64,000 nt of DNA, taken from NCBI GenBank assembly GCA_013397075.1, contig VWZS01009726.1, forward strand, positions 760,643-824,642, written 5' to 3'. Under the pieces are notes generated by a model. That model saw only the letters and a list, made by a program, of their open reading frames with translations, searched no databases and had not been told where the DNA came from. The first letter of the stretch is position 1. Every line of letters begins with the position of its first letter. The position numbers and the translations under genes were made by a program. This DNA is from Rhabdornis inornatus. Lineage: Eukaryota; Chordata; Aves; Passeriformes; Rhabdornithidae. Positions 1 to 12,400 of this stretch are shown piece by piece.

Positions 1-3000
1 TAGTGTGATGGCTGTAAAGGTGAGAGGTGTACTCTGGAGTGTAGGAATGCAGCAGCAGAAAAAGAATAATTGGAAGCATCAGCTGCATACTCTACAGGTT
101 GTTGTGTTTCCTTTTGAATGCTTATTGCCCATGATTTTTTTTTCTCAGGGAAACCTAATACCCCTTCAACATAAACTGCATCCATAATAGTTTTTGTGTA
201 CCAGTAGTCCATGTTTTATATTTTAGAATAGCAGATTTTTTTTTTACAACAGAGTGAAAAATGTTGGTTTTACACCAAAAAGCTGATTAAATTGACAGAA
301 AAAAATTTTTGTAGTTTTGAGAGGTATTTCTTGTGACTTGAAAAGAGTTTCACATTATGCAATAAGGCTGTGAATTTTACTAACATAACTATTCAAGAGT
401 CATCTATCTCTATTTAACCAAAAACATTTTTACATATTCTTATAAATGCTTTCACTGAATCATATTTTTATCTTCTCTGTATTCAAGCCAGTGAACTGAA
501 TATAAAATGAAACATATGTATGTATAGTGAAGATTCTTTTAAAGAAGAAGAGTGAGCAAAAGGTCTCTTTTTCATAGTGAAAGGAGATTTCAGGGGTGTG
601 GATGCTAAGTTGTTACTAGAGTCAAGTCTCGTCAGTCAAGGTCAGCATTGCTCACGTTTTGACCAAATGGACATTCTGCATACTATTCAAAACAATCAGT
701 AATCATAGAAACAGTGTCTTGCCAAACATTTGTGTTTCTTGAAAAATGTTTTCAGGTAAGGAGTATGTGCCTTGTGATCTATCCACACAGAAATTATAAA
801 ATTTCAGGTGTGCTCCTTGAGTGTGGTTTGGCTGTGCTAAGCACCAGCTGCTGCTCAAAAGATCAGTGTCAGACTGCACCTCTGCTTGCATTGCTCCCAT
901 CATGTGTGCTGTGTTATCCATTTGACTCCATGGTCAGACAGTATAGGAAGTTCAGCTGGTACTGGAAGACAATTCCCTTTTTTTTCTTCTTATTTGTGAA
1001 CTTCTGAACAGGCTCACCCTGAGATTAAACAAATGCTAGGAACAGAATGTATAGCTGATTTATACTCAGTTGATGGTACCCCTAAAATTTATCACATGCC
1101 CATAGCATTCAGCTAGCTCTGAACAAATTCTGCTAACAACTCTGTGTTGAAAGGGATAAAATTGCTCCTGATAAATAGGGAATAGGTGCCTGAACAGATG
1201 CTATCACCTTAAAAATAAGAAAAGGAACACAAGGTAGAACCTAATACATATTTAACCAGCCATGTAGCAGGCTGTGCCCAGCCTTATCTTGTCTTATTTC
1301 TACATCTGCTTGACTCTGCTAAACACAAGGAGACCAAAACAAGGAAGAGGGAATGGGAAAGCTAAGATTTGCCTAGGGAGAAAACTTTCATAATGAAGGT
1401 GAACCAAGAAGTACTGTTTGCACCATCACTGTCTTAATTTCTGTAAGAGACGTATATATTGTTAAGGTCTGCATGTACAGTTTTGCCTGTAATTAAAACA
1501 GGCTTTATAGTCCTAGAATCTGGATGATGGGGAAAAAAGAACAAAAAATAAATCATTAATGGATTAGCAGTGAAAGATTAGGGGTAATAGTGAAGAACTA
1601 TCACTGGGATCTGTCAAAATGATAACTTTAGACGTTTATACCTGTGCTATCCAGTTCATAGCCAGCTGATGTAATGCAGCCCTGGTAACTGTGGTAGCAG
1701 GCAGAGCAGTGTGAGATAGGTCTTAAATATTTCCCCATGATTTTGAGTTAGCTTTTTCAGCTTTTAATGAACACTGTGTCCCTGTGGCTACACTACTAGC
1801 AATATTTAAGCCAGTCAGGCAAGTCAATACAAGCACACTCAGCCTCTGGTGGAATACTGCCAAGAAAAGGCAACTCTGATCCTAGGAGCACTGGATTAAG
1901 GAGAATATTTTAAGGTAGTAATAAAATCTCATATGCACAGAAGACAGGTCACCTACATTCAAGAAAGTCTTTTAAATTAGGACAGAAGAAAAGAAAGGTC
2001 ACCAAGATGGTGTAAAGGCTCTAAAGCCTATTTATCAAAAGGCGATTGACAGAACTTGGCTGGGTTAGTGTGGCAAAGTAAAGGCTGAGCCAGAAAATGG
2101 AACAGGCACTTACTTGTCCCTATAAAGGTAATTTATGTCTATAAATACAAAAAGCACTGTACAATAGCACAGGCTAAAGCTAAATAGTTAAGGCTAAAGT
2201 GCAATAGCAGTTTAGGCTAATGAACAATGCTGGAACAAAAACAACAGGTAGAAAGAGAAAACACATAAAAACAGACAGTAAACTAAAAGAATACTAACCA
2301 CTGCAGCATGAAAAATTGAAGCAGACTTTCAGTAGGGTATAAAAAAAGCACAACTACTTCTGGAATAGATCTTGGCCAGTCTCTGAGGATATTATCAGCT
2401 TGACTCATATAACTAGTGTATCAACTTCAGAAATCTGGTTTAGGTCAGATTTTAAGATGCCCTATCATCAACAGAGAAAGATTCCTCTGTGGCTGATCTA
2501 GAAGCATAATACATTTCTAGAGACTGATTCACTGAGAAAAGTTTTTAGGCTTGGAATTTGTTAAAATAACCTACTAAATTCTAAAAAACAGTCCTTAACA
2601 CCAACATGTCATTTAAAGAAAGCAAGATTTAGTAAATTAAGAGTGAAAGGACCTAACTTTATTTTCAATATAATGACATTTGTATTAATATAACCACAAT
2701 ACCTGAATTAGGAGCTCCATCAGAGTTCTGACATTTAGGCAGGACAGGACGCACGTAGGATTTGAAGAAAGGCAGGAAAGAAGGTTGGATGAACCAGTCA
2801 AAGAAATCAATAGGGTTTCAGGAAAGGGCTTTACAGGTGAGAAAAATGTGAAAATGAGCATTTCAGGTAGTGAGGGGTATTTACTTCAGAGGAATACAGA
2901 GAGAAGACAGCAGTCTGTTTTTATCTCTCACACAGCCCTTATCTATCAAAAACCCTCAGCCCTCCTTGGAGAGTCACTGTTGAGGGGTTGTGGCAGTTTG

Positions 3001-3905
3001 CCCAGTTTGCCCCTGCCATTCCTCACCCTCCCAGCAATTCAAGAAAGAAAGAACAACAACAACAAAAAGGCATCAGAGGAAATCAAACAGGGAAACAGGG
3101 CAACCCTCTGTTTTTAAATGTAGAAATACTCTACGAAACAAAATAAGAAGCTATGGAACTACAGAGGAAACAACATTTTTCGTGCTGCTGTCTGCTTTCT
3201 CAACAATGACCTCCTCTGTAGAAGCAGCTGCCAAAACTATCTGATGTGTCTTTCTCTAAAGACAAAACGCACTTTCAGGACATCTGTTATGTAAGAGAAG
3301 ACATGGGCAGGTGCCATGGCTGCTCAATTTCTCTCACATGAGCCGCAGGCCTCTAAAGTCCTGGCTTTCTCAACACACAGAAAGCCCACCTGAGATGAAC
3401 AGCAAGGACCAGAATGTCCTCAGCACAATGATGACCATCCTTTTGTCACCTCTGTAGCCAATGCTACCTGAGAAAGGCCTAATAATGGTTCTTGTTTACC
3501 CAGAAGTGCTCCTAGGCCAGCAAATCAAGGGCACTGTATTTCATGTCATCAAAAACACATTCCTTCCTTGTTCCTGGAGTTTCAGTCACAGCCACAATGC
3601 ACTGATGCTGGTTTATTTTCAAGTTCTGTTTTTAACATGTACCACATTTCCAGTCATTACGTGTATGAGTCTTCTCCACTTACCCTTTGTGCCTCTCACA
3701 GAAAAACACAACCACTGTAGCAGCCAGGGCTGTGTGACTCTGTAACCCTTCTCCAGCCCTCCACAGCAGTTTCCACTTAGGGTACTTTATTCTCACACTC
3801 CTTTTCTTGCGATGTGCGAGACTGCCATTTGCTCTAGAAATCCCCAGTCCTTTTACCCTCAGACTGGCTAGCGGATGCTCCCAGAGGGATCTCAGTCATT
3901 CTTAC

Positions 3906-3963
3906 CTCCATGGGCATGGACCACACTGGCACGTAGGCACGGCTCCAGGAGCCGGGTAGCCAT
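3906..3963 (-). other. Candidate first coding exon, minus strand (weak)
   Basis: Read on the minus strand, an ATG at 3963-3961 sits in a strong Kozak context (GCCATGG). It opens 19 codons (MATRLLEPCLRASVVHAHG) and runs directly into a consensus 5' splice site, G|GTAAGA, at 3905. The peptide has two arginines and one acidic residue, so a mitochondrial presequence is conceivable, but this is inference. The surrounding 250 bases contain several CpG and are more GC-rich than the region, yet there is no clear CpG island. A second ATG just upstream on the same strand gives a frame that stops after six codons. No downstream exon was identified, so this may be chance. Confidence 0.15.
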
Positions 3964-5190
3964 GGCAAGCGTCAGGATCACAGGGAAATGTGACTCATGG
4001 TGGCAATGTGGAGGCTGACAGCAGCAAAGGAAGGGAGACTGCTTGGTCCTGAAGGACCTGGCACTTCCTGGGTGAACCTGCCATGCGACTGTGCAATGCA
4101 GGACTTCTGCCAGGAGTGAGCACACATCTTGTGTAAAAGTTGTTCATCAGCTAATGAAAAACATCACACCTACTAGTACACTTGCTCAAGCCTGCAGCCA
4201 GTGCAACTCATGATCTCTGTTGGTATAATAGAGAAAATGGAGCTCCCAGTAGGTGAAGGACAATCGAAAGACTCAACTATCTCTAACAGTGCTGAAGAAA
4301 ACTGAAAATTTTATAAGGCCTGAATGAATTAATGAACAAATGAATTAACCAAGTCTTTTAGTTTTACGTAAGTTATTTCTAACTTCTAAAATTATTGCTG
4401 TTTTTTGTTTGTTTTGAAATAAAATGAAATGTGATAAGCACATCTCCAGAATTTACGTAACTGTTAGGAATATGGCTGCCATCACTGAGAGCTGGTCTTC
4501 AGGAATCATTCTTGTCTTATGATGTCCAATATATATATACAAAATACTTTTATACATTTTTTTAGTACAGACTGTATGTTAAATATAACATATACTAATT
4601 CAGGCTTGTATCCCTTGCCCTGTAAATGTCAGTAAATTCTTCTCTACAAGAGTGGCATGTTCAGTTGCATTTATATGTTAATACAGATAACTGTTTTTTC
4701 TAGGCTGGGATCATTGTACTATGTGACAACTTTCCACTTTATTAAGCCATGCTTGAATACTTGATTACCTCCTAAAGAAATTCATGAAATGTTCCTATTT
4801 CTTTTAATTGTGTATTTGTAACAAACCCATAGCTTTCATGGATGCCTTCACTGAGTTTCTTATTCTCTCGCAGCTTGCACATAGTTTAATTATGGTTATT
4901 ATCAAAACAAAATTGGAACTGAGTGGAAGAAATGCAGATTGCATCCTCTACTTGTATTTTAATTTATTATTTCTTATAGTTCTGTGCCGAAAGTTCTTTC
5001 TCACTGACCAATTTAATCACTTAAATTGCAGAGAAGGAGAAAAATAACGATCTCTATCTATTTTCTAGAAATATGTTTTCATCTTGTAAGAACATTCATG
5101 AAAGAACCATAACATTCATTCCGACAGAATTTTTTTGCTTAAATTATAACCAAAACAATTTTTGTATCACAACAACTTGGTTGACATGAG

Positions 5191-5206
5191 ATATATATAT
5201 ATATAT
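5191..5206. repeat. (AT)8 microsatellite
   Basis: An uninterrupted run of eight AT units followed by an A-rich stretch. This is a simple repeat with no other visible feature. Confidence 0.9.
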
Positions 5207-6199
5207 AAATACTGAGTTAACAACCCAAGATGTAACTGATAAACAGTTACGCCACAAATATAAAGTAGTATTTATTCAATAACATGGTCTCTCTGTATTT
5301 CTAGTTAAATGAGAAACCAGACAACCTTTTCAGAGTTCAAATTTTTTCCTTTCTCTGATCTGTATGTGAAGTTACACTATCATACAACAAGTCATTTCTT
5401 ACTGGATATTTGTACCATTACAGAAATCCTATTTGCATTTCTAAACCAGAATGCATTTCCACAAAACCCTACATCTAATTAACACAGTATGTCCAACAGA
5501 ATCTCACATTGTCTGAAAAGACAAATAGAAAAAGAGGTGGTTACAAAAACAGGCTTTCAAAGGACTTGTCTCCTAGTTATTTATATCTCAAACTGATTCA
5601 TCTCTTAATATATTCTAGGAAATGGTCTCATCCATTTTTGTAGGGCTGATAGAGCTTTTTAAAAGACACTAAACACAAACAATACTGTGTTTCTAACTTA
5701 CATGACTGCCTTATGAGCATTAGCTGTAAAAGTGTATTTTATGTACTGCCTTGTATTCTCGTATTTTATCCTTTTCAAATGGAGAACTATTAGAACTCCG
5801 TTGGGTTGTTTGCTCCCTAAATCAATCAGAAATTGTAGTAGATGAGGACATGTATGTTAAATCAATAAAGTATGTAATATGTAGGAGGCAGAACTATGCA
5901 GTGATGATACTCCTTTTGATTCCATTCAGATATGAACTTGGTCTAATGTACATGGCATGTGATTCTACCGATGGCCACTGATGGCAGTTGCCTCTGAGTG
6001 ATGTTTAACCATAAGCATCACTGCAGGAGAATGGCTGGCTACTCAGTTATGAGATGTATCTATATTAGAAGAAAACTCTTCCTTAAGAATTTTTTCTAGT
6101 AAGTGTATTAATACCATTATGAAATAGAAATTAATACTCCCTTTCAAAAATATATTGCTATTCAAAATCACACTATATGATCATTAAGAATCATACTGC

Positions 6200-7213
6200 T
6201 GTATGGGTTTGCATTGCAAGGGTTTGGTAGGGGGGGCTACAATGGTGACTTCTGTGAGCAGTTGCCAGGACCTCTCCCCATGTCCAACAGGGACAATGCC
6301 AGACAGATCCAAGATGGACCCACTGCTGGCCCAGGCCAAATTCACCAGTGACGGTGGCAGCACCTCTGGGATAATGTATTTAAAATGCTGGAAAAATTAC
6401 TGCAACCACAGCCTGAAGAGAGGATTGAGAGTGAGAGGAAGAGCTCTGAAGACACCAGGTGAGTGAAGGAGGAGGGTCAGGAGCTGCTCCAGCTGCCAGA
6501 GCAGAGATTCCCCTGCAGCCCCTGGTGCAGCCCATGGGGAGGCAGCTGTGTCCCCACAGCCCCTGGAGGTCTGGGGGGAGCTGAGATCCACCTGCAGCCC
6601 CTGGAGGAGCCCACACCAGAGCAGGTGGGTGCCTGAAGGAGCCTGTGAGCCCATGGGAAGCCCTCCTGCAGGACCTGTGGCCCGTGGAGAGGAGCCCATG
6701 CTGGAGCAGGTTTGATGGCAGGACTTGTGACCCCATGGGGAGGCTTCATGTTGGAGAATTTTGTGGAGCACTTCCTTGTCTGGGAGAGACCCCATGCTGG
6801 AGCAGGGGAAGAGTGTGAGGAATCCTTCCAGTGAAGAGGAAGGAGTGGCAGAGACAACGTGTAATGGAACTGACTATAATCCCCATTCCTCATGCCCCTG
6901 CTCTGCTGGAGGGGAAGAAATAGAGAAATTAGGAGTGAACTAGAACCTGGATAGATGGGAGTGGTTAGGGAAAAGTGTTTTACTTTTATTTCCCTTTATT
7001 CTTCTCTCATTTGATTGGTAATAAACTAATTTTCCCCAAGTTGAGTCTGTTTTGCCCTTGACAATTATCACTGAGTGATCTCTCCCTGTCCTTATCTTGA
7101 CTCATGAGCTTTTCATCCTATTATCTTTCCATCCGATTATCCCCAGATGAAGAGGGGAATGACAGAGCAACTTTGCTGGGCACCAGGCATTCAGCCACAG
7201 TCAACCCACTACA
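6200..7213 (+). mobile_element. Solo LTR of an endogenous retrovirus, about 1 kb
   Basis: The block starts TGTATGGGTTTGC and ends CCCACTACA, matching the TG...CA ends of retroviral LTRs. It is far more GC-rich than its flanks. A TATA-like TATTTAAA lies at 6377-6384 and a polyadenylation signal AATAAA at 7020-7025, followed by a GT-rich stretch, the expected U3-R-U5 order. The centre (about 6500-6810) is built from diverged repeats around the motif GAGCCCATGCTGGAGCAGG, with copies at 6607, 6692 and 6788. The 6-mer TGCTGT occurs at 6197-6202 and again at 7214-7219; it partly overlaps the left end, so it may be the target-site duplication but the boundary is not exact. No internal retroviral region or second LTR follows, so this is a solo LTR. 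From memory it resembles an ERVL-like LTR family of neoavian birds. Open frames inside it on the minus strand are by-products of GC richness. Confidence 0.85.
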
Positions 7214-7555
7214 TGCTGTCTTAATATTTGAATAATCACTGTTTTATATGAACTCTATTTCACTACTTATTTAGTATTCCTTAGATTAACCAGAAAACTC
7301 CTAAGTTTTGCAATATTCTCTTCCTGATGTAACTCTTACTAGCCATAACTGGAGAAGACATAGTGATGGACCTTTAATATGACCCAGCATGAATGTTTTC
7401 CTAATAGTATTTATTTAGCACTGTTTAAATCAAGAAATTAAAACAGGAGGTATGATGCATCTTTTCCTCAAACACATGAGCATTCTTAAGCCTACTCCAT
7501 GGAGATAACCTGAAGGAAGACATCTTTGCCATCATTAACTACCTGATCTTTCAGA

Positions 7556-7627
7556 AACCAAAAAAAAAACAAACCAAAAAAACCCCCCAAAAAACCCCAA
7601 AACAAACAAACAAACAAACAAAAAACA
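7556..7627. repeat. A/C low-complexity tract
   Basis: About 70 bases made almost only of A and C on the plus strand, ending in four or five CAAA units. It has the same character as the longer tract at 36774-37050. Confidence 0.85.
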
Positions 7628-8515
7628 GGAAATTTTTAAATTCTCCCATCAAGACCATGCAATTTTCCACTTAAGTATTTTCTACCAAGGTAATTTAATT
7701 GCTACTCAGAATTATCTGGAGGCACTGATTCACCTTTTAATCAGAATCGTATCTTTTAGTCGGAAAAAATCACACAAAACCATTAGTACATTAAAAGCAT
7801 TCTAGGCTATCAGTTTAATAATGACATAATTACTAATAATTAATCTTTCCTTAGCTCTCCTTTTCTCTGTTGTGTTTCAGGTTTGCTTTTTTTTTTCCTT
7901 TGCACTGTTAGTCATGGGCAGAAATGCAAGAGAAAACAACTTTTCTTTCTAGGATGCAATCCAGTTCTGCATGTAATAGTTTGTTAACAAGAAACAAATA
8001 GTTACAAGGAATAAGTCATGTTTTTAACTGATGCTGTTCCATTTTATTCTTTCAAAACCAGAAGAGTGTTTTAGCAGCAGGATATCCCTACTTTGATTTT
8101 GAGCTTTTTTATCTGTATATTAACACAAAGAACTAAATTCTGTAAAGAGAAAAAAGACAACCATGCAGTAGAAAGCTAGCAATGGAAATGTTTGTGACAA
8201 TTTCTTACAAACCACAGACTGAAAAGAAGGAATCAACACATGGAACTTTACAATGGTACCACCTGAAGAGAGAAATTCTGGAGACTGGAAAAACAGAAAT
8301 GTCACATAATTTCATCAGGTCAGCTGTTAGATACAGCACAGAGCATACTAATCAGAAAAGCTTCTGTGGAAGGCAAAACTAAAAATAAAACATATGCAAA
8401 TGAACAGGATAATGTACACTCAAAGAACTGACAAGCAGAACTTATGTTTGTTTTCTTGGTACTTGAGCTTTAATACCCCAGTAAGACTGCCTATCTGCAA
8501 GGACAGCAGCTGGTT

Positions 8516-8542
8516 TTTATTTATTTTATTTATTTATTTTTG
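8516..8542. repeat. TTTA-type simple repeat
   Basis: A short run of TTTA/TTTTA units on the plus strand. Nothing else is visible in it. Confidence 0.8.
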
Positions 8543-9406
8543 TTTTCTTTAACCTAAAATAAGAATTTTTATTGAACGTACATGCCTTGTTCTTTCTGCT
8601 TAACAATAAATGCCCTTTTCAATAGAACAACATATTTGAAAAAAAACTCCATAAAGACTTAAAAAAAATCCAAGCAAAATCATTAAAGATGCAAACCCTT
8701 GTAAGATTATTTATGAATGATCCTCAGTTAGAAACAAATAGAAAAATTATGCTAATTTTGTCTGTTCATGCCATTTCTCACAGAGGTATTCCTAGAAAAG
8801 GGTAGCAAACTACCATCACAAAATTAAAGAAAATGTAGTGCATAGAAAATAAAGTGTAAAGGCAGAAAAAGCAATTTCTTCAAATCAAATTGTTGGTACA
8901 CTTTCCCTAAGGCCAAACATGCTTTGCTTAATTTAAGTATCCATTTGAGGTACTGCTTCTCTAACAAATAAAGTCTGAAATCAAACTTCTGACCTTAGGA
9001 AAAGAATGATAGAGGACAAGTTTCTATTTCTCACAATCCAATAGGGAGTGGTGCCTTTGAGGGTTTCAAAGATGGAGATTTCAACGGCCCCTTTAAACTA
9101 AATGAATCCAGAGTTTAATCACTGTCTCTTAAATATTTTTTCCTTATTTCAACCCAAATCTCCCTCGTTGCAATTTCTGACCAGTGTTCTCTCACTGTTC
9201 TCTTTTTAAAAGAATCTGGCTCTGCAGAACAAACACTCCTAAAGATGTTTGGGTGTGCACAGCTGTGTGCTGGGAGAATGTCTAGTGCAGAAAGTAAGCA
9301 CTGACACATGAGGATGATGAAAAGCAGACGGTCACACTCCTTGTTGGGATGTGGATGAGCTACAGGAGCCTATGCCCTAGTTTAGAATCCAGCTGACAAA
9401 ACTCCA

Positions 9407-9442
9407 TGAATGAAGATCTAGAAGGCATGAAGATCTAGAAGA
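9407..9442. repeat. Short tandem duplication (ATGAAGATCTAGAAG x2)
   Basis: The 15-mer ATGAAGATCTAGAAG occurs twice back to back, separated by two bases. It is a local duplication with no other visible feature. Confidence 0.8.
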
Positions 9443-12400
9443 ATAATTTCCAGGTGCTCAGATACAGTAAGTGGCAGTATATAAGAACAACTCACATGAC
9501 TTGGACAGGACTTAGGTGCTCAACAGATGGGTAAAAGTTTGAAGCAGTGTTTTATCAGTATGCATAACCTTCAGGTTTCTAGAATTGCAGTTTATTGTTA
9601 CAAATAAGATTTTTTTTTTTTTAGTTATGATTCTTGTCTTGAGAACAACTCTTGTTTCTTTAAACTCTTTTTATAGCTACTCCCTTCAGGATGGGAAAGC
9701 AAACAGTCTAATAGCCTGACCTCCATTTCAGTAAGCCTGTTACATAGACACGAGAAGAGATTTTCATCCTGTGTCGGTCAAAATGGCAGAGGAAAACAAA
9801 TTTTAATTATGCAGGGAAACACTCCCATTTTCAAATACATTTTGGCACGTCAAATTCCACACTCCAGTACCTGTTTATAGTAGAATATGTTGTTTTTTCC
9901 AGGTCTACATCATCTTTTATTATTGTGAAATAAGCTTTCTTAAAAAGCTAAGTGAGGTCCCTTGTAAAAAACTTATTTGTTGCAAAAGGTGCTTTAGTTG
10001 AGGAGAATTAAAATACTCGCTTCTTAGCAAAATTCTGTTATTATTAATTTGCTGATATGCACAGATCATTAATAGGAGGCAAAGACACAAAGGTGGTTTT
10101 ATGATTGGTTTGCTCCTTTGTTACAAACCACAGCTTTATGTTCATAGTCTTACAGTAGTTTTGAATGACTGCAAGAAATTCTGTTCTCAGTATCCTTCAT
10201 AATTTGACGCACAGCAGTTGACATACACACACTACTTCATTAGCAAGGGATGAATAAGTGAAGGTACTGAAGTTACTGATGTATGAAATTGACTGCCTCC
10301 TCTTATCCATATATACAAGAGGCAGGAAATGCTTTTGAAATGGATGCTCTAAGGCATAGGACAAGTCACCTTGTGAGAGGAAATTAGCATCTACCAAACT
10401 TTTTGAGAATGCTCAGTTTTTATCATGCTTCTTAAAGCAAAAAGCCAATATGTGTGATGAAGTAAAATTTTCAATTTTACACAATTAGGCCCAGAGCACA
10501 GCTGGTATTCTGAGGTTCTTTTAAATCACTCTTCAAATCTAAGGTATAATCCAGTGTACCAAGGTAATTTATAAAAAAATACTTCTCTAAGCTGTTCTCA
10601 AAGGCATCTAGCAATAGAGGTTCTATGTTTCCAAGCAATGTTGAAGACAGTTTTCCCCACTGCTCTTGAAAAGGTCTGTCACCTTGTACATTTTTCAGGC
10701 ACTGATGTAGACAACTAAAATTGAAACCATTTACCTTAAGTTATTGTATCTTAATACTTAGATAGGTTACATTTCTGTATACCTGATCCATAGGCATAGG
10801 AAAGAATTTACATGTGTATGTCAATTTGTTAAATCTGCTTTTGCAGGTGTAGTGAAAACTACACACTTTTAATGATACAGGTAATGATACATTTAATAAT
10901 GCTCTTACTCACTGTTTATGGACAAAATATAGGAATTCATTCTCTGGACTCATCTATTTAAAATATGTCTTCGAAATAAACATAGTAGTTATTAATTTTC
11001 CTGTTAATAGAGTAGACTGCAGTACCTCTCAAAGTACTTCATTACAGATATTTAAAAAACATACAAAGATATACAGATATTTCACTGGCCCCTCTGCTCT
11101 CTTCTGTATTTTCTTTTTAAAACATAGAATATCTTATTTCTAACAGGAGACTTCTATGGTTCTAACATCTATGGGAGATTTTGATAGAAGTTGTATTTCC
11201 TCTCGTAAATTCTCCTGTTTTCTCATTTCCTGTGTATTGTCTAAAGTGGTTTTTCAATATACTGATCTTCAGTAAATAGTTTAGAATAATTTAGAGGTCT
11301 CCATGTAGGACACTTGCTTAAAAATAATTAATTTTTATTACAAGAAAAATATTTGTGAAACACATCAGAAAAACTAACCAAATACTAACAGAAATACTAA
11401 TCAAAAAATACCTAAAAACCCCACCCCTCAAATAATTTTCCCTCTCAGGATGTTAGACTCACATTTTTATTTTCTTTGACACATACTGGCTTAGAATTAT
11501 TTTATACTTCTAATCCAATTTTCAAGGAAAAAAAGCCACCTTTTAAAAGGAGGATCTATATTAATAGAAATAATCTGGTTAATAATTGTCTTCTCAGACA
11601 ATGAATCAGAGAAAATAAAAGCTAGCTGTCTATAATTCTGCACCTTGTTATGTTGGATGTGACCTCTATATACATATGCTATTAATTTTCTATTTATCCT
11701 TTGACCTATTTTCCATCTCTTATGTGACCTTCTTTCTCACGTCACTTGTCAGGTTCTTCATTTCATTGAAGAACTCATGATTTAGCCAGTTTGGTCTTTC
11801 ATTGAACTGCCTCTCTTTCTTTTGCTCAAGAGTAATTTGCGTGGGTGCCTTCATCTTGTTCCTTTAAGAGACTGCCAACTTCCTTAAGCTGCAGTTATGA
11901 AAGAGTACTTCTGTCTGAATGTGAAAACAAATTAACAGCCTGTCTCATCCCTCAGGTTTCTGCATGGACAAAAATTGGTGGGAGCTCTCATTCAAACGCT
12001 GCTAGCACTGGGCTGTAATTCTGCCTTGCCAGACTTTCCCAGCATACTGTGTGAGGTCTGCGAAGCCCAGCTTGTTTTTGTGCAACTGCATGTTTGAGTG
12101 TCACTTGGGCATGAATTTCAAAGAATGATGGTGGTACTTGCACATTGGTGGTACTACCAATGCCTACATCAAATTCCGGATATTGGGGTTCTATTTTAAT
12201 AAGCGATCCTTGCACATATTTACTTTTGTGTATCTTTGTTTCCTTGCATAATCCTTTTCTGCTTAATAGCAAACCTTGCAATGAACAAGTTGAGTAAAAG
12301 TGATGCAAATGTTAACTTTTGCTTCAATCTGTGTTTAGTAGTTTGCAACTTTTGCATGTCAATACAGCCATTACTGAACAAAAAACATCAAACATACCCT

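Larger units (their letters stand above)
1..6196. other. Unique AT-rich non-coding DNA
   Basis: No repeat family or coding gene is recognised here. Open frames are short, have no family resemblance, and fall in the range expected by chance in AT-rich DNA. The part from about 2700 to 4150 is visibly richer in G and C than its surroundings and may hold a decayed element or an exon (see 3906-3963). Small simple repeats occur, including an AAC run near 3054 and an AT run at 5191. Confidence 0.6.

Noticed and set aside
6380..6893. Overlapping minus-strand frames of 118-138 codons
   Set aside because: They lie inside the GC-rich solo LTR, overlap one another in different frames and show no domain.
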